Below the pieces are notes generated by a model that saw nothing but the letters and a program-made list of their open reading frames with translations, had not been told where the DNA came from and did no database searches. From Desulfobacterales bacterium (GTDB lineage: Bacteria > Desulfobacterota > Desulfobacteria > Desulfobacterales > JAHDSC01): a stretch of 48,268 nt of DNA. This document shows, in pieces, positions 30,325 through 41,149 of the stretch (position 1 is its first letter; the number at the start of each line of letters is the position of its first letter). The stretch covers positions 1 through 48,268 of the forward strand of contig JAFGES010000113.1 in assembly GCA_016931455.1 (NCBI GenBank), given 5' to 3'. A program made the translations under genes and the position numbers.

Positions 30325-32450
30325 CGGGGAAAGGCCCCTGGATTGCCTGCGTCGACCGGAAGCGTAGCACCTGTTGTCGGCGTCTGGTTACCGGCAAAAA
30401 AGACCACGGCATTGCCGACGTGTTCCGCCAGTACGGGTACTTTCAGCAGACTTCTTCGGCAATAATACTCCTTCAGACCTTCGGCATCGAGTCCTCGCGA
30501 TTTCATGCGATCCGGACCGACTAAGTCCCACAGCCTCGAAGATACGTTTTCGTCACCAAAGACCGCATCGGGATTGATCATATTTACGCGCACACCCAAT
30601 TCGGCCAACTCAAGCGCCGCAATTTTGGACATTTGATGCGCCCCGGCCTTTGAAGCACTATAGGCGCCAAAGGCAGCGCCCGGATCGAAAACGTTTTTGG
30701 AACTTATGACAACGATATTTCCCCCGGTTGTCTGACGTTTAAAAACCGGAATACTTGCTTTTATGACGGTAAAGGTCCCTTTGAGGTTAACGGCAATCAC
30801 CTGATCGAGTTTATCCGGATCCATGTCTTCGATTCTGGCGACATAAGCAATGCCGGCATTGGGCACGACAATATCGACACCGCCCAGTCTGCAGCTGATT
30901 TCTTCAAAGGCCATTTCGACCGATCGGAAATCGGTCACATCAAAAACAATTCTCTCCACCCGGCCGGCCCCATATTTTTCGGCTAAAACCGCGTGAACTT
31001 TTTCTAAACGAAGTTTATCAATATCCGCTATGACCACAACCGCACCGGCAGAAAGAAGTTTTTCCGCAATGCCGAATCCAATTGCCCCCCCTCCGCCGGT
31101 AACCACAGCGATCTGCCCCTGCAATGCAAGCCTCGGGTTGGAATCCAATTTATTTTGCTGGAGACTCCAGTATTCCATATCAAATACATGGGAATCGGAA
31201 ATGGGCTGATAGTCTCCCAATGCAAATGCCTGAAGTTTCGCATGAACCGTATGTTCACCGATATCCGCAGCGATTCGTGCCTCTTTGCGGGTCGATCCGA
31301 TCGCAATCAGACCCAACCCGGCAACCAGAAAAAGAGAAGGATGAGGATTGAGCATCCTGCAGTCAGTGCTGCTTGCATTGACATGACAGTAAAAATATTT
31401 TTCATACGCTTTAATAAATTCAGCAACCGTCTGACTAAGGATTTGTCTGAGTGCCGAATCATTTGAAGGAACCGATTCGATATATACAATCGCATTCTTT
31501 GTACGAATCACATGATCCGGGGTCAAGACCCCCGTATGACAGACAGCTTGAGCGTGTTGGGATAAAGAGGCTTCAATCAAAAAGGGAGCATTGCGGGTCT
31601 CGACATAAAATCGATTCAACCGCCCTTCCGAGTCCACACGCGCACATGTCCCCCTCAGAGCTGAATTAAATCGGGCCAGTATGGAATTGTAATTTTCCAA
31701 AGGCACCTTCCGATCGGCATTAGGCTCTATTAAGGGTTTATCATGGATTTGGGCCTGAATGTAGGCCTCGGCCCGCCCTACATACTTAATCATGTTCTCA
31801 TAGGCTTTTTCGGCATTTTCGGCAAAAGTAAATATCCCATGATTGAGGATCACGATCGCTTCAATGTCCGGTTGGTCTTCATATCGTTCCAAGACGATTT
31901 TGGCCAGAGGCAAACCGGACATTGTGTAAGGTATCACTGCAATCTTAGGTCCCAGTGCTTCTTTGACGATTTCTGCACCATTTTTTTGGTGAGTCAGAAC
32001 CAAAATACTATCCGCATGGGTGTGGTCAATATATTTTCCGGGCAAAAACGCATGCAAGAGCGCTTCAACGGATGGATTTGGAGACCGCGCGTCTATGCGT
32101 TGAATATTGAGTTGATTATTCATCTCAATATCTGAAAGTGTTTCAAGGCCCATGAGTTTACGAAGCGCATTCAATCGCAGCCCCACAAATCCTTTCGGTT
32201 CAATTGTCGCCAAATCCAAGCCGCTGCCTTTTACAAAAACGACATCGATTTTTTCATTGAAGATATTTCTAATCTTTAATTTGACCGAAGTATTACCGCC
32301 TCCATGAAGAACTAGATTCGGATTGGAGCCCAGCAGACGGGAGGTATACACACGCAAAGCCAGTTCCTTGGGATATGCATCATACCTTTTAATCCATTCC
32401 CCGGCCTCTGCGGCATTATAAAGACTTTCCACTGCAATTTTTCTTGTCAT
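30321..32450 (-). CDS. Fused class II aldolase / short-chain dehydrogenase (RhaEW/YuxG-like)
   Basis: This 709-residue protein fuses two enzymes. The N-terminal half (to about 410) is a class II aldolase/adducin domain with the zinc-site segment [11 protein letters not shown] (about 137-147) and [17 protein letters not shown]. The C-terminal half (from about 428) is a short-chain dehydrogenase with [13 protein letters not shown] for NAD(P) binding, PNAGIAYVA, a catalytic serine in VVISSKN and YSASK. The architecture matches bifunctional rhamnulose-1-phosphate aldolase/lactaldehyde dehydrogenase, but no rhamnose isomerase or kinase is nearby, so the substrate is open. Its start overlaps the stop of the upstream class I aldolase gene by 4 nt. 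Confidence 0.87.
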   Translation of the reverse strand: MTRKIAVESLYNAAEAGEWIKRYDAYPKELALRVYTSRLLGSNPNLVLHGGGNTSVKLKIRNIFNEKIDVVFVKGSGLDLATIEPKGFVGLRLNALRKLMGLETLSDIEMNNQLNIQRIDARSPNPSVEALLHAFLPGKYIDHTHADSILVLTHQKNGAEIVKEALGPKIAVIPYTMSGLPLAKIVLERYEDQPDIEAIVILNHGIFTFAENAEKAYENMIKYVGRAEAYIQAQIHDKPLIEPNADRKVPLENYNSILARFNSALRGTCARVDSEGRLNRFYVETRNAPFLIEASLSQHAQAVCHTGVLTPDHVIRTKNAIVYIESVPSNDSALRQILSQTVAEFIKAYEKYFYCHVNASSTDCRMLNPHPSLFLVAGLGLIAIGSTRKEARIAADIGEHTVHAKLQAFALGDYQPISDSHVFDMEYWSLQQNKLDSNPRLALQGQIAVVTGGGGAIGFGIAEKLLSAGAVVVIADIDKLRLEKVHAVLAEKYGAGRVERIVFDVTDFRSVEMAFEEISCRLGGVDIVVPNAGIAYVARIEDMDPDKLDQVIAVNLKGTFTVIKASIPVFKRQTTGGNIVVISSKNVFDPGAAFGAYSASKAGAHQMSKIAALELAELGVRVNMINPDAVFGDENVSSRLWDLVGPDRMKSRGLDAEGLKEYYCRRSLLKVPVLAEHVGNAVVFFAGNQTPTTGATLPVDAGNPGAFPR

Positions 32451-33235
32451 TTTTTCTTTTCATCTTCAAATAGATCGACAGCCTCTTCGACCGAAGCGTT
32501 TTCATGTATAATCGCACGAAGAGCCTTCATCATCGCCACCGGATAATCATGCTGCCAAACATTTCTCCCAAGGTTCAAGCCGATCGCACCTCTTTGCATC
32601 CCATCGTGGACAAAATCGAAAACTTCCCGCTCGGTTTCACATTTAGGCCCCCCTGCCATCACAATTGGAACCGGACAACCATGGACCACTTGATCAAAAT
32701 CTTCACACCAATAGGTTTTTACAACTTTGGCACCAAATTCAGCCGCGATCCGGCAACATAATCCCAAATACCTTGCATCTCTTTTTTCCATTTCCTTGCC
32801 GACCGCCGTCACCGCCATAACGGGAATGCCGTAAATTTCGCATTCGTCGACCAGTTTGCCGAGATTCACCAGTGAATCAAACTCATATTCGCTTCCGATA
32901 AAAATCGACATACCCACGGCCGCCGCATTCAATCGGACAGCTTCTTGGACCGAAGTGGTAACGGCCTCATGGGCCAGGTCCTTTCCAATGATACTGGTGC
33001 CGCCGGACACTCTTAGAATAAGCGGCGGACTTTTTTGGGGATTCACACAAGCGCGCAGTACACCCCGAGTAACAAACAATCCATCCGCATAGGGAATCAA
33101 GGGCTGAATTGTTTCTCCAGGTTTTTCAAGTCTTCGAGTGGGCCCCTGAAAATATCCATGATCAATGGGCAAAAAGAAACAGTGACCATCTGATTGAATC
33201 AGGCGCGACAAGCGATTCTCCATACCCCAATCCAT
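32447..33235 (-). CDS. Class I aldolase of the DeoC/FbaB family (LsrF-like)
   Basis: This 262-residue TIM-barrel protein belongs to the DeoC/LacD-type group that includes archaeal-type fructose-bisphosphate aldolase and LsrF. LPIDHGYFQGP, the TRGVLRA segment, AAAVGMSIFIGSEYE, the probable Schiff-base lysine in AKVVKTYW (near residue 172) and PIVMAGGPKCETE are family landmarks. The ATG at 33235 has AAGGAGG upstream; the TTG two codons earlier lies too close to that site. Translational overlap with the fused aldolase/dehydrogenase implies a shared pathway. The true substrate cannot be read off. Confidence 0.85.
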   Translation of the reverse strand: MDWGMENRLSRLIQSDGHCFFLPIDHGYFQGPTRRLEKPGETIQPLIPYADGLFVTRGVLRACVNPQKSPPLILRVSGGTSIIGKDLAHEAVTTSVQEAVRLNAAAVGMSIFIGSEYEFDSLVNLGKLVDECEIYGIPVMAVTAVGKEMEKRDARYLGLCCRIAAEFGAKVVKTYWCEDFDQVVHGCPVPIVMAGGPKCETEREVFDFVHDGMQRGAIGLNLGRNVWQHDYPVAMMKALRAIIHENASVEEAVDLFEDEKKK

Positions 33236-33322
33236 CGGCAATTCCTCCTTCTTTTTAGTAGTAAATTAAAAGTTTTTTCGACCCTTTTTCACTTTTCAGT
33301 CTTCAGATTAACGGCTTATCGC

Positions 33323-34363
33323 TTATGGCCGAAGTCCAGCATCCGTATTGATCCCCTCCGGCTCAGCCGGAAGATGCGAACGTATAAAAATATTTTTCTG
33401 AAGAGATTTAAATACACTATCGACATTTTCTACCCCCTTTCGGATTTCTCTGATACCTTCTTTTGTCGATTGTGTAATCTGCGGAATCGGATCGCTCCCT
33501 TTTTCTATGTTTGTCAAGATAACTTTAAATTTATCCAGATTGTTTTCAATTTCTTTTATAATCTTTTCGGCGCCGGCAACGCTCGTCAAAACTTCATCTC
33601 CGATTTTTTTTATGGTAACCAGGTTCCCTTGAACCTGATTCATTGTCTCAGGTGCTTTAACAGAGGCTTGGGCAATATTTTCAAGGATTTGCTTAAGCTT
33701 GTCAATCGTTACCAAAAGGCTTTCCAAGAGCGCATCCGATTTCAAAAGACCGCCGGCTGTTCCTTTACCCGCTTGCACATCGGCCATAATATTTTCAAAA
33801 TGAGAAAATGTCTTATTCGCATGCTCGATGGCAATAAAAAGCGGTCCACCCGGATCTCTCAGTATATTGGTTATTTCCGAAAAATCCTGTATGGCTTTGA
33901 TGACCATCTTGGCTGTCTTTTCCACTTGAAATTCGTCCAAGACATCCGAAAGGGTTTTCATCGGCATTGAAGGGATTTCCCCATATTCCGGAATTAATGC
34001 GGCATCACTACTTCCCGGTTTAATGGAAATATATTCAGAACCGATAAACGTGGGACTTTCCACCGTCGCCAGGGTATCACTTCGGATCCTTGAAGCATAT
34101 TCCTCTAAAATAACCAAATCCACTTTGACCTTATTTTCAACCAGGGTAATCTTTTTAACTTTGCCGATGTCGGCTTTGTATAGTTTTACCGCAGCATTTT
34201 CTTGAAGATTATAACTTTCCTTAAAAATTGTATAATAATTTATATATGTTTTAAACCAATCCTTACCCCGGCCGATGAGTACCAATACGCTCAGCAGGAT
34301 TACAACGATGCCGATGATAAAGACGCCTAAAATTTTTTCTTTGGTATTAAATTCAGGTTCCAT
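33323..34363 (-). CDS. mlaD: MCE (MlaD-like) substrate-binding protein
   Basis: This 346-residue protein has one N-terminal membrane helix (about 10-30), an MCE domain (about 38-120, with ESPTFIGSEYISIKPG near its end) and a long helical C-terminal part. MCE proteins form hexameric rings that carry phospholipids across the periplasm. The C-terminal helices, longer than in E. coli MlaD, may extend the ring into a tube as in larger MCE proteins. It is the last gene of the mlaE-F-D-like operon. Confidence 0.88.
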   Translation of the reverse strand: MEPEFNTKEKILGVFIIGIVVILLSVLVLIGRGKDWFKTYINYYTIFKESYNLQENAAVKLYKADIGKVKKITLVENKVKVDLVILEEYASRIRSDTLATVESPTFIGSEYISIKPGSSDAALIPEYGEIPSMPMKTLSDVLDEFQVEKTAKMVIKAIQDFSEITNILRDPGGPLFIAIEHANKTFSHFENIMADVQAGKGTAGGLLKSDALLESLLVTIDKLKQILENIAQASVKAPETMNQVQGNLVTIKKIGDEVLTSVAGAEKIIKEIENNLDKFKVILTNIEKGSDPIPQITQSTKEGIREIRKGVENVDSVFKSLQKNIFIRSHLPAEPEGINTDAGLRP

Positions 34364-34408
34364 ATTTGAATATCGGAAAGTTAAATATTAAGGCAACCCG
34401 ACATGGCA

Positions 34409-35080
34409 TTAAGCACAATTAAGGGCCACTCCATCCTTTGCAATACCTATTTTCTTGTTGGAAAATTTTTCAACAAAGTTATTGTCATAAGAAATAAAAG
34501 CAACAGCCGGGTTCGATCGCAGTGTTTCTTTTAAAAGTTGCACAAACAGATCGAACTTTGAATGCTTTATAAAGTCTTCGGGGCGTTCGATAAGTAATAA
34601 ATAGGGATCCTTGGTCAATTCACGAATCATGATGGCAATTCTCAAATCCAGCAGATGAAGTTCGACAGCCGGCAGATCCAGTTTATTTTCAATATTAAAG
34701 CTCTTGCAGAGCGCAACCGTTTTATCGTCTAAAGTCAGTGAAAGAGAATTTTCGAAATAATATCGCATAAGAAGCAGGTTTTCTCGAACTGTTTTTTTGC
34801 TGATCATTGCGGCATCCGAAGCAATGTATCCGATCTTTCTTTTACAGGAAAGAAATGTGCGGTAGTCTGAAAAATCAATCTGTTTTCCCATAAAACGATA
34901 CACACCGGAGGCTGGATATTCAATTGTGGCCAGCGCTTTGAGCAACAAATGGGCATCATCCGGCGAATCCGTGTGGACAGCGCCCACATCACCGGCCGAA
35001 AGCTTGAGATTAAAGTTTTTCAATCCGCTTCCTTTTCCCGTCGGAATAATCATATAATCGGTAAGCTCCACGATATCCAT
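34409..35080 (-). CDS. Degenerate MlaF-like ABC ATPase (probable pseudo-ATPase)
   Basis: By position and fold pattern this 223-residue protein is the ATPase partner of the MCE transporter. It opens MDIVELTDYMI and keeps the strand order of ABC domains. However, the Walker A slot reads TDSPDDAHL (37-45) with no glycine loop, lysine or following serine/threonine. The LSGGQ slot reads VELHLLDLR, the Walker B end reads LLLIERPED instead of DEP, and the switch histidine position reads SYDNNF. ATP hydrolysis therefore looks impossible. The frame is intact, so it seems to be retained as a structural subunit. The ATG at 35080 is preferred over one at 35119 that overlaps mlaE. Confidence 0.8.
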   Translation of the reverse strand: MDIVELTDYMIIPTGKGSGLKNFNLKLSAGDVGAVHTDSPDDAHLLLKALATIEYPASGVYRFMGKQIDFSDYRTFLSCKRKIGYIASDAAMISKKTVRENLLLMRYYFENSLSLTLDDKTVALCKSFNIENKLDLPAVELHLLDLRIAIMIRELTKDPYLLLIERPEDFIKHSKFDLFVQLLKETLRSNPAVAFISYDNNFVEKFSNKKIGIAKDGVALNCA

Positions 35081-35087
35081 AGGATTC

Positions 35088-35864
35088 CTATATGTAAAAA
35101 GCTCCTGATATAATGACATTGACCACTAGACAATAAAAAAAACACTCGATAGCCGCTTTGGATGTTACGATCGGGATTTCCGTAATCCGGTCTTTGGTCC
35201 GAAATGCATGATAAAGACACGTTACGGTGATTGCAAATCCAAAACAGACGGCTTTTATCATTCCAACGGCTATATCGGTAACGGTGATGGCCTTGCCGAT
35301 TTGTTCGAGAAAATTTCCCAACGGAATCTGCGTCATCATCTGAACGATCATATAGCCGCCGATAATCGACACCAGATCAAAAACAACAAACAAGCTAAGT
35401 ATCGCCGTGGTTATTCCGATGAGCCGAGGCAGACAAACGATACGTAGGGGATCCAGGCCGGTCATCTCAATTGCATCGATTTCATGCAGTGCTTTCATGT
35501 AACTGATTTCTACGGTGACAGCCGTTGCCGATCGCAGAATGACCAAAAGCGCCGTAATCCCGGGGCCGAGTTCTCTGATAATCAAGAGCACCGTTGTTTT
35601 TCCCAAGTCGTATTGCCCGGATATTTTGGCAAATTGGATAATAAGTAGACTACCAATGATCAGCGCAACGGGAATAATGATCGGAAGTGCCTGAAAACCG
35701 ATTATATATATCTGTTCGAGTGTCAATCGTCGTAAAAGTGCACTGCCTCCGTTTAACCGATAAAAAACCATCATACCTATTCTATAAGTGAAAGCAAAAA
35801 GATTAAGGATATGATTGGCCAATTTAAAAGCTTTGCGACCGATATAACCGGTTATCTCATCCAT
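35088..35864 (-). CDS. mlaE: MlaE-family lipid transporter permease
   Basis: This 258-residue membrane protein has about five to six helices and the MlaE/YrbE signature region RELGPGITALLVILRSATAVTVEISYMKALHEIDAIEMTG, with the conserved ELGP and the coupling helix that contacts the ATPase. MlaE dimers pass lipids between the inner membrane and the MCE ring. It begins the operon and diverges from the exported LPP20/FlgT-like gene at 36060. Confidence 0.9.
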   Translation of the reverse strand: MDEITGYIGRKAFKLANHILNLFAFTYRIGMMVFYRLNGGSALLRRLTLEQIYIIGFQALPIIIPVALIIGSLLIIQFAKISGQYDLGKTTVLLIIRELGPGITALLVILRSATAVTVEISYMKALHEIDAIEMTGLDPLRIVCLPRLIGITTAILSLFVVFDLVSIIGGYMIVQMMTQIPLGNFLEQIGKAITVTDIAVGMIKAVCFGFAITVTCLYHAFRTKDRITEIPIVTSKAAIECFFYCLVVNVIISGAFYI

Positions 35865-35916
35865 TTAGTTTGGTTTTATTAAAATCAGTTTTCATTTTAT
35901 GCAAATCGCCCGATTG

Positions 35917-35945
35917 TTGACTTATAATGAGTCTTACAATATAAA
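35917..35945 (+). promoter_or_regulatory. Sigma-70 promoter of the LPP20-like/FecR pair
   Basis: TTGACT (35917-35922) and TATAAA (35940-35945) are separated by 17 nt. The predicted start leaves a leader of about 105 nt before the ATG at 36060. Confidence 0.65.
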
Positions 35946-36059
35946 AAATTGAAAGGTCAACAAATTTAGATAAATATCCGGCAATAGCAGTTGGTTTAAA
36001 TATTATGAAAATATACCGCTTACATAAGATTTCATTGATTAAAAGCGGAAGGAGTCAGC

Positions 36060-36896
36060 ATGAGATGTCGCTTAATTTTAATATGGATCATTGTCGGGTT
36101 GCTCAGTCTTCCGGTCTACGGCTATTGTGTTATTGAAGAATATGAATATGTCGAACAGTTTGGATGCAACTATATTAATTGGACGCGGGGATTTATTCAA
36201 GCCAAGGGCATTGGGATTCCCACCGAAAAGAAAGCCGAAAAAGACCATAAGGATATGATGGCTGCCGCATATGCCGATGCACTGCAGAACCTTCTTGAAG
36301 TTGTCAAAGAGGTTAGAATTGATTTTAAAACTAAAATCAGGGATTTTTCCGCCGAAAACGATATCATGAGCAAAATTGAAAGCATGTTAAAACGAGCCCA
36401 AGTTGTCGAACAACAATATTTTTCAGACGGCAGCTTGGAAGTTACCTTGCTGATGAGCCTTTATGGAGGATTGGCTCAACTGGTGCTTCCTCAGGAAATT
36501 CAGCAAGTCGAATCGATCAAACCCGTGGGAGTGGTTACGGAAAAACCGGTTTCAGAAATTTATACCGGTTTGGTGGTTGATGCCAGAGGACTCAACGTAA
36601 AAGCCGCCATGTCACCTAAAATATTAGACGAAAATGGCCGGGAAGCTTATGGTGCGGCTTTCGTAAGCCGCGAATTTGCGGTGCAACAGGGAATGAGTGG
36701 TTATATGAAAGATTTTTCGGCGGCACAAACCGATCCAAGAGTTTTAAATTCCCCGCTGACGGTTAAAGGGTTAAGAATACAAGATGCGCGACCGACAGAT
36801 ATTGTTATCAGTAATGCAGATGCTTCCAAGCTGCGAAGTGCTTCGGAAAATCTTTTTTTTCTAAAAAAATGCCGAGTAATTATTGTAATTGAATAA
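36060..36896 (+). CDS. Exported LPP20/FlgT-N-like protein
   Basis: This 278-residue protein has a signal peptide (hydrophobic about 5-20, no lipobox cysteine at the usual place). It then has RGFIQAKGIGIPTE, AAAYADALQNLLEVVKEVRID and a YFSDGSLEVTLLMSLYGG strand pattern, typical of the LPP20-like or FlgT N-terminal fold of outer-membrane-associated proteins. The C-terminal half (YTGLVVDARGLNVKAAMSPKI) resembles the repeat found in bacterial proteins of this group. Function is unknown. GGAAGGAG precedes the ATG. The FecR-like gene follows after 14 nt. Confidence 0.72.
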   Translation: MRCRLILIWIIVGLLSLPVYGYCVIEEYEYVEQFGCNYINWTRGFIQAKGIGIPTEKKAEKDHKDMMAAAYADALQNLLEVVKEVRIDFKTKIRDFSAENDIMSKIESMLKRAQVVEQQYFSDGSLEVTLLMSLYGGLAQLVLPQEIQQVESIKPVGVVTEKPVSEIYTGLVVDARGLNVKAAMSPKILDENGREAYGAAFVSREFAVQQGMSGYMKDFSAAQTDPRVLNSPLTVKGLRIQDARPTDIVISNADASKLRSASENLFFLKKCRVIIVIE

Positions 36897-36910
36897 ATCC
36901 CCTATATTCT

Positions 36911-37597
36911 ATGAAGCCTTTCAATAATAAAACGATTTTTTGCCTTCTTCTTTTGCTTGTTTTGGGGCTCTGCCTCGACAGGGCCATATCTCAATCGGCT
37001 GCATTGAAAACGGCCGATCCAAAAATCGATATCACATTCCTGGTAGGAAATGCATATTGCATCAAAAAAGGAAAGCCGGAAATTAAACCTTTATCTCCGG
37101 GTGAAACTCTTTCGTGGGGTGAAAAGGTCATCACCCCTAAAAGTTCTAGAATCGAACTCGAGTTTCCTGAAAAAAATTATATTCGTTTGGATGAACACAC
37201 CACCTTTCAATTGCTGCCAATTGTTTCCGGTGAACAGACAATCCCTCGGTATAGTAATCTAAATCTGGTTCAGGGAAAAATATGGATAAATGTGTCAAAA
37301 ATCGCCGGACACCAATTAGATCTTAAAATCTCCAATATTACCGCCATTTCCGTTTTGCAAAGTTCGGTTTGTAGGGTAAACGTAAACCCCGATAATTCAG
37401 TCATCCTAAAAGTTTACCGGGGTGAAGTCATTGTCGGTGGATCTGACGAAAGTGACGCTTATATTGCAAGGTCCATGCAGCAGATTATTGTTTGGCAGAA
37501 TGGCGGAATCACAAAACCATTCCGTTTTACCGCTAAAGCCGACTCAAATCCCTGGGTTCGCTGGAATAGGCAAAAAGATATTGAAAAAACTAAATAA
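36911..37597 (+). CDS. FecR-domain exported protein
   Basis: This 228-residue protein has an N-terminal signal or anchor helix (about 8-27) and a FecR-type beta domain (about 48-170). Landmarks are LSPGETLSWGEKVITPKSSRIELEF, NYIRLDEHTTFQL, GKIWINVSK and VYRGEVIVGG. FecR domains occur in anti-sigma regulators but also in many exported structural or adhesion proteins. No sigma-factor gene is adjacent and no cytoplasmic anti-sigma region is visible, so an envelope role with its upstream neighbour is more likely. No clear ribosome site precedes the ATG, which suggests coupling to the upstream gene. Confidence 0.78.
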   Translation: MKPFNNKTIFCLLLLLVLGLCLDRAISQSAALKTADPKIDITFLVGNAYCIKKGKPEIKPLSPGETLSWGEKVITPKSSRIELEFPEKNYIRLDEHTTFQLLPIVSGEQTIPRYSNLNLVQGKIWINVSKIAGHQLDLKISNITAISVLQSSVCRVNVNPDNSVILKVYRGEVIVGGSDESDAYIARSMQQIIVWQNGGITKPFRFTAKADSNPWVRWNRQKDIEKTK

Positions 37598-37626
37598 ATT
37601 AGATTGGATTCTATTGGTTTTATCTT

Positions 37627-40085
<2,459 letters not shown>

Positions 40086-40139
40086 TAAAAGACTCCTTTA
40101 AATATTCCTATTCATAGCAATCCATTTGAAATGTATTCG

Positions 40140-40985
40140 CTAAGGATTTAGAATCATGTTGTCAATCAGACGGGTTTTGCCCACTTTAACAGCCAGCGCC
40201 ATTAACGCCGGTCGATCGATGATCGGCAAATCCTCCAGTGTATCCGGATCACAGATGGAAACATAATCGATTTGTGTCTCCGGATAACTTTGGATCAGTT
40301 CGGATGCCGCCTTGATAAGTTCCTCGGTATTTTTGATACCATTCTTAAGCAATTCTTGAACTTTTTGCAGTGATTGATAAAGGGACAGTCCGGATACCCG
40401 CTGTTCATTTGTCAGATAGGTATTGCGGGAACTCATGGCCAATCCGTCCGGCTCTCTAACCGTCGGTGCACCGATGATTTCAATGTCGAAATTCAAATCC
40501 TGCACCATCCGGCGAATGACTGCAAGTTGTTGAAAATCCTTTTGTCCGAATACGGCGACATGCGGCTTAACGATATTAAACAGTTTGGTCACAACCGTTG
40601 CAACGCCTCTAAAATGCGTCGGCCTTGAAATACCGCAAAGATGGGCCGGAAGTTTTTCCAACTCTACAAATGTTTGGAAGTTTTTTGGGTATAATTCTTC
40701 CGGTTTAGGTGTAAATACAATGTCCGCCCCTTCTTGTCGTATCAGCTCAATGTCTCGGGGCAAATCTCGGGGGTATGCTTCTAAATCCTCTCCGGGCCCG
40801 AATTGGGTGGGATTGACGAAAATGCTGACAACCACCTCATCAGCTCGCTTGCGGGCATCGTGTATCAAGGATAAATGGCCTTCATGGAGAAAGCCCATAG
40901 TGGGAACAAAACCGATGGTGTGATCCAGTTGCCGGGTTTGCTCGGAGTGCGTCTGCATCTGTTTTACAATCGAGATTATTTCCAT
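40140..40985 (-). CDS. panC: Pantoate-beta-alanine ligase
   Basis: PanC joins pantoate and beta-alanine with ATP to give pantothenate, the vitamin B5 precursor of coenzyme A. The protein (about 281 residues) carries FVPTMGFLHEGHLSLI with the HXGH nucleotide motif, FVNPTQFGPGEDLEAYPR, FGQKDFQQLAVIRRMV and SSRNTYL (KMSKS-like region). I prefer the ATG at 40985, which has AGGTG upstream; a GTG three codons earlier overlaps that site. It is the first gene of the panC-metK-ahcY group. Confidence 0.95.
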   Translation of the reverse strand: MEIISIVKQMQTHSEQTRQLDHTIGFVPTMGFLHEGHLSLIHDARKRADEVVVSIFVNPTQFGPGEDLEAYPRDLPRDIELIRQEGADIVFTPKPEELYPKNFQTFVELEKLPAHLCGISRPTHFRGVATVVTKLFNIVKPHVAVFGQKDFQQLAVIRRMVQDLNFDIEIIGAPTVREPDGLAMSSRNTYLTNEQRVSGLSLYQSLQKVQELLKNGIKNTEELIKAASELIQSYPETQIDYVSICDPDTLEDLPIIDRPALMALAVKVGKTRLIDNMILNP

Positions 40986-41149
40986 AGTCGGCACCTAATT
41001 GAAAAAATTGAGGAAAATACGAAATAATTTTAATTAAAAGTGCTTGAAACTAAAACAATAATGTTTAAAAGTCAACAAAAGCACGAATTTTTTCCATTGA
41101 AACCGTACCTTGTGCTTTTATCTCAAATCCGTTTTGAAACAAAATTTTT

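Noticed and set aside
33194-33970. Plus-strand open frame of about 258 codons across mlaD
   Set aside because: It is antisense to the MCE protein; the predicted product is a low-complexity mix of Phe and basic residues with no known fold.
36911-37597. FecR-type anti-sigma factor
   Set aside because: No ECF sigma-factor gene is adjacent, and the protein has only a short N-terminal leader instead of a cytoplasmic anti-sigma domain.
40086-40139. SAM or SAH riboswitch upstream of metK/ahcY
   Set aside because: The 54-nt gap to panC is too short and shows no matching conserved segments.
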